Assembly: GCF_029784135.1 (NCBI RefSeq)
Contig: NC_073744.1
Location: 64,988,593 to 65,052,592, forward strand
Source of the DNA: Toxorhynchites rutilus septentrionalis
Lineage: Eukaryota; Arthropoda; Insecta; Diptera; Culicidae
Length of the DNA stretch: 64,000 nt
Direction: 5' to 3'
Position 1 is the first letter of the stretch. Each line of letters begins with the position of its first letter. Below, in pieces: positions 33,896-46,880 of this stretch. The notes beneath the pieces are model-generated. The model was not told the DNA's origin. It worked only from the letters and a program-made list of their open reading frames with translations, and ran no database searches. The translations under genes and the position numbers were made by a program.

Positions 33896-36800
33896 TAGTT
33901 CTCACTGTGTCTCGCTCCTCGTAACTGTCGGACAAATCTTGAATGAACGTTATTTTGAGATCAAAAGATTTTATGAATCAACGTGGCGGCAGTTCGAAAA
34001 TTTCAATGATTGATAGTATGCAATCTATCTATATGGAACTTGTATGAATTTGGGTGTGTTTTGGGCTTATATTTGGTGATTTTCCGATCGATCATACAAT
34101 TCTCGCTTAATCGTGCATTGTTTCCTGGTTAAAAGTAGTGTCAGAGTACAACACATTACAGGATAAGAAGGAAAGAAGGAAGAAGGAAAGAAAACTTTGA
34201 GTGCTTTGAGGAGCCTTTAAATCATGTCCGATTGAGCTGAAGTTTTGCACAGGTAATTTTTTTGGGCCAATAAACAAAATGTACATGGTCGGTTCTTCAG
34301 ATTTGATGATTATTTTTTCCCATACCTTCATTGTCACTCAGGCTAAGTCCCAAAGTCGATTTTCGACCAAAAATTTTTTTTTGAGATAACACCAGATCTC
34401 GAACGTTTTATGCATTTATAAGTCAATTGGCATCGGAAAAATAATTTTGATTTTCTAAATTTAAAATTTCATTTTATCTTAAATCGCTTGTTTATCACTT
34501 CACTTCGCCTGTGATTTCGAAGTGTCCATGCTTTGCGTGGTTTCCGTTGACCTATTTTGCAAATAAAAAACAACATCCAACATCCAAAAAACAACTCGAA
34601 ATCCATTCGTCTGATTGAATAATGGTGTACAGCAGGGTTGTTAGAAAATTAATGAACTAGTAAGTAGAAATAACATTCTAAATGCACCGCTAAAAATCTC
34701 TCTGAAATTTCATTAAATATAGATTTTTTTTTCAAACTCGAAACATGCTCCTGGTGATTTTATTTTTTATATTTTTTAGAAGCCTCTTTCAATTTGGAAC
34801 AAAGTCATCTGATAAAGAAAATTGTGAATTTAGGTAGCTTTCTTCCACTTTATGTATAAGATTTAAATAAAAACGGAGAGGTTCGCTGATTTGGCATGGA
34901 ATTGCTGCACAAGAACTCTCAACCAGACGGCATTTAAAACCGACTCGGTTATCGAGCCGCTACAGCAAAACTGCTGTGTGTGACACCAACATTAAGTGAA
35001 CGTTATATGACACTATTGATGATTTTGAAAAAAAGGGTAAAATTCAACGAAAGATGATAAATCTGTCATTCAATTACAAAGCGGCCTTTGACTTCCGCCC
35101 TTTCAGCGCCACCGTATTCTCTTCACGCCTAGTTCCTAGTGGCTTCTAACTGCAGAACATTTGCTTCGTGGAAAGAGATTTGGTCCCAATAATGAATTGA
35201 GCAACCGAAATTGAGTCCATTGATGAGTGTTTCAATGAAACGCATTCCAATTTCTAGAGAAAAACTGAAACGAATGTTTGGAATGTTAGAAATTAGAATT
35301 TTTCTCAAAAAAAAATCTCTTGTTTCATTAGTTACGTTGTTTCGTCTTACGAACTTTATAAGTTTTTGGGGTTTAGTTTTAAAACCATCGAACATTTGGC
35401 GACAATATAATGACGAAGTGATACTGGCCCACTACGGTGGATTCCACATTGTACGGTGTCAGTCAGCAATGTATGAATGTGAATGAGGTTCAAAATATAA
35501 ATTGCTCTATCGATCCAACGAAAAAATTCTATCTGCTCGAATGGTTAGTGTGAATGCACTTCCTGTCAAGTTTCAATATTGGTTGTTTGTCCATTTGAGC
35601 CGTACTCAAAAAAGCATGTTCGCTTACATAGATTGACCTTCGTGACCGTAGTTTACGGGTTATGGGAACTTAAAGCCAATACAATCAACGAACACAATTA
35701 CGGAATTAAGCGGCAATTAATATATCCGATCCTCAATTAGCGCACTCACCTTGCATAAAACGGTTTTATTGTTCCCGTCCGTTATTGTAAATTATCAGCC
35801 CATTTTTTCGAGCAACCTTCTCAAAATCGGAAGCATGATTTGTCAGAAAAAAAAACCATTTTTGCTCAATCTACTTAATTGGTCCCTGCCGGCTTAGGTG
35901 AGATGCCTCAGGTGCGATGGTATACTCCGTCGGATAAATCACTGACGAAACAATCCAACCTTGTGGCATAAGTGACTTTGCACTATTGGAACCGGAAGTC
36001 CCGTTTGAGGCGAAAATGAAAACGGAATCAGAGCGATGCACCTCGGATTGGAATGATGTTTTTAAACTTTAGGAATGGCTCAGATCTCCCATCACCGCCA
36101 ATCGAATCAACTCCATTTGAAATTGATTCCATAGATAAATTACGTTCCCGTGGAAGGACAGGTGTTGTTGTCCAGTTTGTAATGATTCTTGTAAAATTAA
36201 CCAATTCGCTGATTTGCCCGGAGACATAAACAAAAGCTTTTATCAACAATAATAAAATTTATCGAAAAGCGCCCTCCTCCCTCTGCACATGATTGTTCCG
36301 GCGCGAACGTTATTTTAATTTTAATGATGCAAAATGAAACTCGATTTACTGGACAGCAGGGTCCCCCAGGCGGAGATGGAAGAGAGGAGGATATTACGCC
36401 GATATGGCCATGATCTCTATCTTCGCTTGGTCAGGTTGATCGTCGTGTCTGGTGTTGGTGATGGTCGATGGATCGGTGGTGGTTGGCACACGATGTTTAT
36501 TTGCATTAATGAAGCGGTGTGGTTATGTATCATAACACCTCCCCGCAAGCATCATCGTCGCTTCCCGCTCGCTCGATGTTTGGTTATTTATTTATCAGAA
36601 TCACACGAAACTTACATGCCTTCCCAGCGCGCGCGCGCTCTATTCCGTAGTAGTTAGACATCATTATTCTGTGGCTGTGGGATGTTGATGACATTTTGAT
36701 GATGTCGTCAGACACATGATCAAACAAACTGATAGGAAAACACGGAGGAATATGTGAAGCTTCCACGAGGGCGGTGGAAAACGAAGTGTTGATTTTACAA

Positions 36801-37095
36801 CTGTTAACTTTACGGTGCTTTCAATACGAACGTTGGTTCGGGATCCGTGAAGAAGGTAGTTTTTGTTTCACAATAAATACAATTATTTTCATAAAATAGA
36901 GCGCATTACATATCAGAGTGTCCATTCAACGGGATAACTGATGAACTCGCAGAATGACTCCTGAAAACATTCGAAATTTGACAAATCTTTGATTTGATAT
37001 CACCTTTGCTCAGGCTTTCGGCGTTGAGTTCCGCCTGGGCAAGTGAGGCACTATCAAACTGTTTTAATGGAGCAAAAAAATATATTTCCTAGACT
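33896..37095. other. Unassigned stretch
   Basis: No gene recognised. A GAAG-rich simple tract lies at ~34165-34198. 34200-34450 has the look of decayed repeat interior. 35640-36900 is less AT-rich and non-repetitive within the window, so it may be host DNA. GCGCGCGC lies at ~36630. Confidence 0.45.
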
Positions 37096-37097
37096 TA

Positions 37098-37525
37098 AAG
37101 AGTGTCCCACATCAGATTGCATCACGGAAAAAAACGCTGTGGAAAATTAACTAGTTGACCGATCCTTTCCAAACATCCATGATGAGACAATGAGGCTTCG
37201 TCAGCATCTGGGTGTACCTATTTTGCCGTTCGTCACGTTTTGGAGCCTTTTGCATTTTGTACGTATGGAATCCCTCCCGGTCCTTGGCTCTCTGAACAAA
37301 AGTCTTGGACAGATTCAACTTTTTGGTCACATCCCTGACCGAAGCATTGGGATTCCGCGACACGTTTGTGATCCTGATTACTAATAGAACATCCATTCTG
37401 ATTTCTCCTTCCATTCGATGCTCAGAGTTTCGTAGTAACGTTTAATCACACGACTCGTCGTTGACTGCACGATTTCGAGTTGTTTTCCGAGGCCCCGATG
37501 AGAGAGTTCAGGATTTTCCACATTT
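37098..37525 (-). mobile_element. DD37E transposon remnant, copy 3
   Basis: The TIR-like start AAGAGTGTCCCACATCAGAT, after TA (37096-37097), matches the DD37E ends. Within ~70 bp it jumps to transposase sequence. Minus-strand fragments show NPELSHRGLGKQLEIVQST, NASVRDVTKKLNLSKTFVQR and MLTKPHCLIMD, spread over two frames. Everything after the first catalytic Asp is deleted and the 5' TIR is absent. It is more diverged than the other two copies, so it is an older relic. Confidence 0.8.
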
Positions 37526-37936
37526 TTATTTTCTGGGAATTTTTCTTTCAATCTGAGATGGTGCTGCCAACTCCTAAAACGAATGAAAGGGCCTGGTCGG
37601 GAATGAGAGTAAAAAGTGCCCCAAACCAAATCACCAGCTGTATGGCAAATATTGTATAACATATCAAATAATAAATTTTGGCGGATTTCTTGAACTTCTA
37701 TGTGGTTTAGCATAGGGTCTATGGTGAAAAACGTACTCTTTCGTTTATTTCACGCCATCCTCAAAAGCTTCGAGATAAAAATTTGAAAAAAAATACTGAA
37801 TGTGCATCTAATTACGGTGTATCATGAAAAAATATCAAAAAAAATTTTTTTATCGAAAATTGAAGTACAGGTCGGACTCGATTATCCGGAGTGTTGTATT
37901 TTTGATTTTTGGAAATTTTGAATAATTTGTATAATA

Positions 37937-39223
37937 TTAGGCTGTCAAAAAAGTCCTGCGGTATTTTTTTTTTGAATTTTCATTTGTTCATAAAATTAGT
38001 TACAATCATCTGTTTTAAGTAAAATATGCGCCGTTTTGTTCGATGACTTGTTCCCAACGAGATGCCAACTTCATAATACCCCTGTTATAGAAGCTCGCTT
38101 CCTTATTGGCAAAAAACTCGGATAGCCAATTTTCACAGGCCTCTTTTGTGGCTAACTTCTGACTACCTAGCTCGTTCGCCATGGACAAAAACAGGTGGTA
38201 GTCACTTGGTGCAATGTCCGGACTATACGGCGGATGCAAAAGAACCTCCCATCCGAGCTCCCGGAGCTTCTGGCGCGTCACCAAAGAAGTGTGTGGCCTG
38301 GCGTTGTCCTGATGGAAGACAATGCGGATTCTGTTTATCAAAGATGGCCTCTTCTTCATGAGTGCTACCTTCAAGCGGTCCAGTTGTTGGCAGTACAGGT
38401 CCGAATTGAGCGTTTGGCCATAGGGAAGCAGCTCATAATAGATTATTCCTTGACAATCCCACCAAACACACAGCAGAACCTTCCTGGCCGTTAATGAGGG
38501 CTTGGCCACCGTCTGAGCCGCTTCAGCGGGCTTCAACCACGACCGTTTGCGCTTCACGTTGTCGTAAGTGACCCACTTTTCATCGCCAGTCACCATCCGC
38601 TCTAGAAACGGGTCGATTTTGTTGCGATTCAGCAGCGATTCACATACGTCGATACGGTCAAAGATGTTTTTTTGCGTCAACGTGTGTGGCACCCATACAT
38701 CGAGCTTCTTTGTGAATCCAAGCTTCTCCAAATGGTTAATAACGGTTTGATGACTTATCCCCAGCTCTTGGCCGATGCTACGGCTGCTACTATGCCGGTC
38801 TTTCTCGGCTAATTCAGCGATTTTGTCGCAATTTTCGACGACAGGCCTTCCGGAGCGTGGCGCATCTTCGACGACCTCTACACTAGAACGAAAACGTTAA
38901 AACCATCGTTGTGAGGTGGAAATGGAAACTGTATCGGGTCCATAAACTGCACAAATTTTATTGGCAGCTTGAGATGCATTTTTGCCTTTGTCATAGTAGT
39001 ACTGTAAAATATGTCGGATTTTCTCTTTATTTTGCTCCATATTTGCGACACTATAACTCACGAACGACTTAACCAAACAAAACACTGTCAAGGACTATAT
39101 TATAGCGCGCATAAATACCTTTCCAACAAGCTATAGTATGACTCGATACAATGAATACAACTAGAACTACGCGCTTACAACGACACCTCGCGGAAATGCC
39201 GCAGGACTTTTTTGACAGCCTAA
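37937..39223 (-). mobile_element. mariner transposon, copy 2 (1287 bp)
   Basis: Same family as 2340-3624: TIRs TTAGGCTGTCAAAAAAGTCC and reverse complement, TA at 37935-37936 and 39224-39225. The transposase lies on the minus strand with essentially one disabling change. The higher integrity suggests it is younger than, or less decayed than, copy 1. Confidence 0.95.
38015..39040 (-). pseudogene. mariner DD34D transposase with one premature stop
   Basis: ATG at 39040 (MEQNKEKIRHIL), ending GAYFT-stop at 38015, ~341 codons, the usual mariner length. In one frame: helix-turn-helix region, WVPHTLTQK, first Asp in MVTGDEKWVTYDN, second in HQDNARPH and third in IAPSDYHLF (34 residues between the last two). 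The only break seen is a TAA in place of a Gln codon after QRWF, near 38899 (the other copy has CAA). Downstream the frame stays open for about 290 codons. The N-terminal peptide alone would lack catalysis. Confidence 0.93.
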
Positions 39224-39235
39224 TAATTCCCTATT

Positions 39236-40345
39236 GAATAGCTAATATGGGTATCAAATGAAAGGGCTTTTCTAGTAGAATGCAGTTAATTATGAAAAAA
39301 GCAAATCCAAAATGGCGGCCACTACAAAATGGCGGATTTCATATTTTCTACGAACTCCATCAATATGGGTATCAAATGAAAGGGCTTGACTAGTAGAATA
39401 CAGTTATTTATAAAAAAATGCAAATCTAAGATAGCGGCCACTACAAAATGACGGATTACATATTTTCTCAGAGCCCCATCAATATGGGTCTCAAATGAAA
39501 GGGCTTGACTAGTAGAACACAATTATTTATGAAAAATGCAATTCCAAAGTGACCGCCACCACAAGATGGCGCCATATATATTTTTTTAATAATCCCATCA
39601 ATATGGGTATCAAATGAAAGGGCTTGATTAATAGAATACAGTTATTTATGAAAAATGTAAATTCAAGATGGCGGCCACTACAAAATGGCGGATTGCATAT
39701 TTTCTCAGAACCCCATCAATATGGGTATCAAATGAAAGTGCTCGGCTGGTCAGCAGATCATGAAAAATCCAAATCCAAGATGACCGCAGTTCCCAAATAA
39801 ACAATTGCTTTTTAATAGTTCCATTCAGCTTGCCCTGTTTGTATGTATGTTTGAGTGTTTGTAGGGCTGTCCCACATTAATAGAAAATTGACCATGACCA
39901 AAATTAAACAATACGTAGTTTTATAATGACAGTATAATTAAAGGTGGGTTCCAAACTTCAGATCAACCAGTAAACAGGAACGGGTTCAATTTTCTATCAA
40001 TGTGGTAAAACTCTACAAACATTGAAAGATACATACAAACAGTTCGAGCTGAATGAAACCATTTAAAAAGTAATTAGATGTTTGGGGACTTCGGCCATCT
40101 TGGATTTTTCATGATCTGCTATGTTCTATTAGTCGAGAACTTTCTTTTGATACCCATATTGATTAGGTTTTGAAAAAAAATATGTATGGTGTCATTTTGT
40201 GGTGGCGGCCATTTTGGATTTGCATTTTTCATGAATAACTGTATTCTACTAGTCAATTCCTTTCATTTGATATACATGTTGATGGGGTTCAGAGAAAATA
40301 TGTAATCCGCCATTTTGTAGGGGCCGCCACTTTTTAGCGTTTAAT
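39236..40345. repeat. Inverted tandem array (~118-bp units) with palindromic centre
   Basis: Five plus-oriented units marked by AATATGGGTATCAAATGAAA at ~39244, 39360, 39480, 39598 and 39717, each with AAGATGGCGGCCACTACAAA. The centre (39790-40080) is itself palindromic (CATTCAGC...GTATGTATGTTTG against CATACAAACAG...GCTGAATG). Two or more units then follow in inverse orientation (ATTTTGGATTTGCATTTTTC, CTTTCATTTGATA). This is a second, unrelated foldback-like architecture. Termini and target duplication were not resolved. Confidence 0.85.
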
Positions 40346-40605
40346 AAATAAGTGCAAATCAGGATTATATTACGTTTACCGAGAGAAAATTGTTTTTTTT
40401 ATGACTCGATTATCCGGAGTGAAAAAACACAATACTGTGGATAATCGAGTCCGACCTGTACTAAGAAATATTAAAATTTTGAATTTTTATTTTGGGATAT
40501 AGCGAGTCAGTACTACTTTAATTCATATTTAAATATGTTCTTACGGCTTTTCTAGATATGTGTGATTTTTTTCAGTGTTGCGCGGTACGAAAAAAAATTC
40601 TATTT

Positions 40606-42063
40606 CCAAAGGGTCTGGCTGGGTAAAGGAGTAAAAAGTGCCCCCAAACCAAATCACCAGTTGTATGGAAAATATTGTATAGGGTACTAAATAAAATAGT
40701 TTGGCAGTAGTACCATATATTTAAGTCCTTATATGGTACACCATAGGATCTATGGTGAAGTATGCACCTTTTCGTTTTTTCCACGTCGTTCTCAATAGCT
40801 TTGAGACAAAAATTAGGAAAAAAATACTGAAAGTACATCTTGCTAAGGTGTATCGATAAATATCTAAATAATTTTTTCATCAAAAAATCTAATGAAAAAA
40901 AGAAAATTTAAATACGCGGTACAAAAATGTTTTATTGATTTTCGGGCATTTCGAATTTTTGAAAAAAAATATAACTTTGAGACCAACTTCTGCTCTAATT
41001 TTTATTTTTATTTATTTCGTATGTGTCTTTTTTTCTACATATGGCGTAAATTTTTCCTGAACTTTTTAAGGGCATTGCGAGACACAAAAATATTTTTCTT
41101 CATCGTCTGCATAATTATTTTTATTTTCTAGAAATCGATTATTTGATTGTCGTGGTTTTTAATTGTAAGATTAATATAAAAAAATAATAATAATTTGGAT
41201 TTTTCAAGTGTTCTTCTCATTAATCCGAAAAATCTTTTATTTCTTCTCACAGAGTTCTATCGTACTGCTGACTCCTATGAATTTGGTAAACCAGCTAAAT
41301 CCAATGTAAACATAATCTCATATATTTTAAGATACGACAAAAAAAATCTTTGTACAGCGCAATGCTCTAAATACACCGACAAAATTTAGACTTATAAAAA
41401 ACAAAATTTAAATAAATATTAGAGCAGTACTGGGTCTCTAAATTCAAAATAAATTAAAAATGCCCAAAGACAAAAAAAAATGCAATCCTCTTAAAAATTC
41501 AAGAAAAAATTACGCTACATGTGGAAAAAACAACGCATACGAACGCATTTAAAAAAAAGTAAAAAAAAGGGGCTCAAAGTAATACTTTTTTTCTCAAAAT
41601 TTCGAAAATATATATAATTTTTTTGTACAGCGAAAAACACTAAAAATTTTGAAAAAATCACATATACCTAAAGTAGACGTAGGAAGAAATTTGAATACAA
41701 ACTTGAGTAGTACTGAATCTCAAAATAAAAAAATAAAAAATTTAATTTAAAATGAAAATAAATTTTTATTTTAGTTTTTGTTTTTTTTTTGATGAAAAAA
41801 ATGTTTGAAAATCAATACACCTTAGCAAGATGTACTTTCAGTATTTTTTTTTCATATTTTTGTCTCAAAGCTATTGAGGATGGCGTGAAAAAAACGAAAA
41901 GGTGCATTTTTCACTATAGATCCAATGTTGTACCATATAAGAACTCAAACATATGGTACTACTGTCAAAATTTCATATTTAGTACCCTATACAATATTTT
42001 CCATACAACTGGTGATTTGGTTTGGGAGCACTTTTTACTCTCGTACCCAGCCACGCCCTTTGG
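40606..42063. mobile_element. Long-TIR palindromic element, copy C (1458 bp), nested in copy B
   Basis: Begins CCAAAGGGTCTGGCTGGGTA and ends TACCCAGCCACGCCCTTTGG. Arms of ~280 bp (TATTGTATAGGGTACTAAAT, CTATGGTGAAGTATGCACC, ACTGAAAGTACATCTTGC) recur inverted at ~41795-42040. The ~900-bp AT-rich middle has no recognised coding sequence. Confidence 0.85.
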
Positions 42064-42430
42064 CAATGTAAAAAAAATATTTTTTTGTGTCGCACATATC
42101 ACACATATCTAGAAAAGCCGTAGGAACAAATTTAAACATGAATTAGAGTAGTACTGTAGTAATTTTAGATGGATTTTTTTAAATATTTTTCTTGATACAC
42201 CGTAGTAAGATGCATATTCAGTATTTCTTTCTAATTTTTATCTCGAAGCTTTTAAGGATGGCGTGAAATAAACGAAAAAGTACGTTTTTCACTATAGATC
42301 CTGTGTTAAACCACATAGGGGTTCAGAAAAACGCAAAAATTTCTTATTTAGTATCCTATACAATATTTGCCATACAGCTAGTGATTTGGTTTGGGGGCAC
42401 TTTTTACTCCCTTACCCGGCCAGGCCCTTT

Positions 42431-45400
42431 TCATAGATTTTTGAATTGCTCATTTGGGATGTTATTTTGTGTAAATAGTTAATTGATTTATTAACAACTT
42501 TGCTGTACATCACATTTCGACCAGAGATCTAGATTTCATGTTATTATTTTTCGACAAATGCCCTATAATATATTTATATATTTGCCCTAAAAATCAATCG
42601 TAATTAAAGGTGTTCATTTGATGATGAAAATTGCAGTTTTGAGTAACAACCAACCATATGTACAAAACTTGAGAAAAATCCGAGAAGATCGACGCAAAGA
42701 CCGGCTGATTTGGCGCAGAATTGCTCTGTAGTTCTTAAGGTAGTGGTAGTATTCAGTAGTTATAGCAACAATGATAAAGCTATAATATATTTGTTTATTG
42801 TTTATCATGAGAAATCGGGAGCACTTGAAAGCTCGAGTCACATTGTCATATCAGTTCTTTAACATGATACAAATGCGGTTAGGTAATTATTTCAAAATTA
42901 ACAAACTTTCGACAAACAAGCAAATATAGAAATCATTATAATATTTAACAATATTTATATCACAATATTTGGGCACAATATCATAATAGGAGAAATTCTG
43001 TAAGTCATAGCAAATACTAGACGAATTACAGCATTGATGTTTGAGTGGAGTTTTTTTTGCCACTTCTCACGACATGAGTAATTTTGAAACGAACAAAAAT
43101 AAACGCAAGTGTAGCTTTAGGATATGGCCACCGAATAATAATTGGGAGAGAATTATATGAATGGACTTATCATATTCAGCAGAGATGTCGTTTTGTTATG
43201 TGACAAAAAATATCAAACACATCGGCAAACCTATCCGCGTATAACTTATGCAAAGGACGTATTTTAGTGAGTTACTGAACAGTGTACATTAGAGTTCGAA
43301 ACATCTCGAAAACGGATCTCTAGTCAGAACGATGTTTCTGTCGGTGGAAAATTCTTAATCTCTTGCATTGAAAGCGTGTGCAAAGTTTCATCCCGATGTG
43401 GTTGAGCCTGATCGATCCGTCATCCGGAATTGGAATTGCTCCCATTTGATTCAACGTAATAAACAACCGGCTATTTCCCATCGCTCATTCGGGGGCTATG
43501 GAGAAAGGATTAATGTCGGAATCCGTGGCTATTCGTCACGAACCGTGAGAGCCACGCGATTTCCACCAGTTGATAGCTAGGAAACATGTGTGAGAAGACA
43601 CGCACTTCCAATTAGTGGCAACACAAGTAAACTAATTGAGATCGGAAATAACAGCGAACGACGCAAAAGACCTTTTTGGCGTCTCAGTTCCGTCGTCTTG
43701 TTTTCACCCTCCGAGCGCTGTTGTTTCCGATATTTTCACGCCTTTGTGATAATTAAATCAATCCAGGTAATGTTCTTTGCCAACTTGCGTCACGTATCCC
43801 CCGCATGTCCAAACTTGACAAACCCTATCGATTTGCCCCAACCCCCCCGGAGTGGGGTTCTATCTAGGTCCCTTGTTTCTGATCCTGCCATTATCATGCT
43901 GTACGTGTTCATTGCGTTCGATTCTTCGAATCGAATCCCTCCGAAGGCAGAATATTAATCGGATGTTTCTTATCGAAATGGAATTTACTCTGCTAATTAA
44001 CGTTCCCTTCTCGGTGGATGATATTTCCACCCTCTCTTTTTGCGTCGTCATCTTGTTCTCTAATGCATCTGCACGACGACCAATGGAAGCTGACTGAAAC
44101 ACCTTCCAGTCTGATATTCTGCTGGTTTGGACTGGTATTATTACGAACGACGGCAGACGACTCACATTCCGGATGAGGTGCGGTTTTGGCCGGAGTAAAA
44201 TGCTCTGCTTATCGTTACCGGTGATGTGTCCCGAGTGGACTTCCATGAACCAATTTAGGTTAAGCTTCATCGTTTTACGATAGCGAAGGATTTGTCAGCT
44301 TCGCGCTGATCGGTTAGACCGATAAAAACACGTTTGGGTTAGAACTGTGTGTTCGACAAATTTATCTGGGTTAGAGGAATCCACAATTGTTCCTCTACTG
44401 TACGGAAAAATATCGAAACAGAATTCATAGTCATATCGTAGGAAGATCACCGAGCGATAAACTTCTTTATAAATTTAAATTTTCAGTGCGTCCTATATCG
44501 AAAATATATAACATTTTTCTGTTAATTCTAAAACTAAACAAAGCCCTTTTCTTTTTCTTCCAGGTTCGTATATCTGTAGCCTGAATCATCTGTCCAATTC
44601 GGAGCCTGCTCCTGAGGGTGCCACGAAGTTGTCAATTTTTCAAATCATAGTCAGGGTAAGAGAGCTTTGATCAAGTCACAGTGGTTCCAGTGTCGTTCCG
44701 CTTGTCATACTCGAGACGATGGAACAAAATAGAAAACTAATATTCTTATCCGTAGTAGCTTTTCGGAATGTAATGCTTTATATGTACATTATTAGAGTGG
44801 CAATGAAAATGGTCATCTAGAACTTTCGAGCGGGACTTAATAAACTCTTAATAAACGTTACATTTTTCGTAGAGTGACCCCCCTATATAGAAATCAAAGA
44901 CGTAGTCCTACGTCAAAACTGTAAGAGCCAAACAAATTTTAATCATAAATGAAATGTAGGAAATTGTTTAAATTTTATTTTTTCTGCAATATTTGTATTG
45001 TAATTTTTTATTTTTGTTTGATATTTTTTAATTAAAGTTTGAACAATTTTCTACATTCCATTCTTTGATTAAAATTCCGTAAGTCGTATAGTCTTTCAGT
45101 TAGAAATTATCGTAAAAATTTAAAGAAAAAAAGCAAAGGCCGTTTTTGAAAGGTCGTCAGTTATTTTTTAAATTTCAAATATGCAAAGTTGCTTAAATGG
45201 CGGAACTTCTCCAGCCTTCAAAAACTGGATTCCAATAGAATTGATGATCCCAGTTTCCAAAAATTCGAAAAGGACATACAATATCAATAGATATACAATT
45301 CATTTAAATGGGCCCCGGATACTAGGCAGCGACGAATAAAATACCATGTTTCGTACAATCGGATAAATGTTTTCCATTGTTACAAATTGAGAACCAAATT

Positions 45401-46880
45401 GGCAAGATTTTGCTGCACAACAAAAAACAGTGGTTGAACACCGTCATCCGTTTTTCCCATTACAGTTAATACAAATCTGTCATCAGCACAATGTTGGAGA
45501 GATAATCATTTTATTCCACTGTGCAAATAGCGGAATAAAACGTGTTTCTCCTCATTTGAGACGCGGAACGGGACAAACAGGAGATCATCGTCGTAGCTTA
45601 AATTGCTTTTTATTAAGCGCGACAAAAGAAAACGATTTATTATCATTTCTCGTTTATTATTGCGCGCCGGAAGATTGCGTTTTCCCCGGAAGTAGCTTAT
45701 CGTGTCAGGAAGAAACGAAAATTGATAGCTCGAAAAGGATAGATCTAATCCGGGTGGATTAAGAAAAAGAGTCTCACATATGTACATACGAATGCATCGT
45801 TTCAAATCACGATATAGGTTATGATTTCCATCGAGCTGGACAAACTGGACTGCCTCTAAAGTTTGTTGCATGAGTAGGGGGGTAAATGCGTTCAACGTTT
45901 GGAAGCATCCCAAAACCGCGGGAAATGGTTCATTACCTGCACTGACCTAGGAAACAGCCACAGCTATAATTTGGAACAAATTTCGAAATCTATTAGTCGA
46001 ATCTGGACGCAAACATAACCGCCCCCACCATGCAGCGAGACTCTATCTACACAACGAAAAAACGAATGCAACGCCACCTCTGCTCATGGTCTCCCATGGT
46101 CGCTCCACCATCACCATTCACAACCGACGAAGCCACCGAAAGTGCGAACGAGAATTCCACAACGCAGATGCAGAAAACCGTGATTGATGCCAATTTATTG
46201 ATTTAGAGAGGCTTTGCGGCTTGCCCTGCCCGGCGCCACCCTCGCCGGGACCGCGGGCAGCTGTCGCCAGAATAGACAACTCGGAGAAGAGTATCCACCG
46301 CGCTGATGGTAATGGAACTAAATTGATTTCTAGTGGTATATGCGGCTGTCCTGTTTTATTAATGACACCCCGTCAACCTGCGCGGCGTTTCGATTGACGT
46401 TTAGCCGCTGAGCAGAGGAGAGGGGTGATGGGGGTGCGGTGAGTATCAGCGGTTGAACAACGCGATCAAATTTTCATCACTGTCACGAACTCTGGAAGTT
46501 GGTGCGACAATTTTTTCGTATCGAGAGGAACAAAAACAGCGCGAGATGTGCTTTAATTTAATTGTTTGCCAAAAGTTTGCGTGATTGAAAAGAGACAATT
46601 AAAAAACTTTCCACAGTGTATAAGCGGATTTTTTGTTTGTTCGGAGTTGTTATTGAACTCCTCTGCTCCTCATTAGAAGACGCCGGTTCGCCTGAGTTAC
46701 ATTAAATGTACCCCAATACCTTTCTACCGGAACACGCTTACCGAGGAAGCTTCACCCGAGGGTAGCAAACAACCGAATGTAACAATATGCATGAATTAAA
46801 AAAAGTGTAAATTAAAAAAATGGACTATGATTTTTATCAAATGTTCTGAAAAAAAAAATGTACACTTCTCGCTCCTCTGA
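42431..46880. other. Unassigned stretch with a dispersed-repeat copy
   Basis: No gene recognised. 42480-42560 (ATTAACAACTTTGCTGTACA) resembles ~59195-59240. The GACGTAGTCCTACGTCAAA core lies at ~44900. 43360-44340 and 45920-46560 are more GC-balanced and may be unique host DNA. No splice-bounded exon with a recognisable domain was found. Confidence 0.45.

Larger units (their letters stand above)
37868..40458. mobile_element. pogo/Tigger-type element with TA duplication, hosting mariner and array
   Basis: Ends are CAGGTCGGACTCGATTATCC at 37868 and GGATAATCGAGTCCGACCTG at 40458, flanked by TA (37866-37867, 40459-40460). The uninterrupted site (AAGTACTAA...AATATTGAAATTTT) is visible in the related copy at ~13425. 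Most of the 2.6 kb is later cargo: a mariner (37937-39223) and an inverted tandem array. No transposase of its own was seen. Confidence 0.88.
37586..42430. mobile_element. Long-TIR palindromic element, copy B, with nested insertions
   Basis: Left end AAAGGGCCTGGTCGGGAATG; right end CTCCCTTACCCGGCCAGGCCCTTTT. Arms of ~350 bp (AAATCACCAGCTGTATGGCA, TTATTTCACGCCATCCTCAAA, GGTGTATCATGAAAAA) recur inverted before the right end. It has been split by a pogo-type element (37868-40458) and by a second copy of the same family (40606-42063). There is no transposase. Interior words match the 382-bp copy at 13271. Confidence 0.8.

Noticed and set aside
43368..44270. Candidate host exons in a GC-balanced region
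   Set aside because: Open frames are under 140 codons, overlap on both strands and have no known domain or convincing splice-site pairing.
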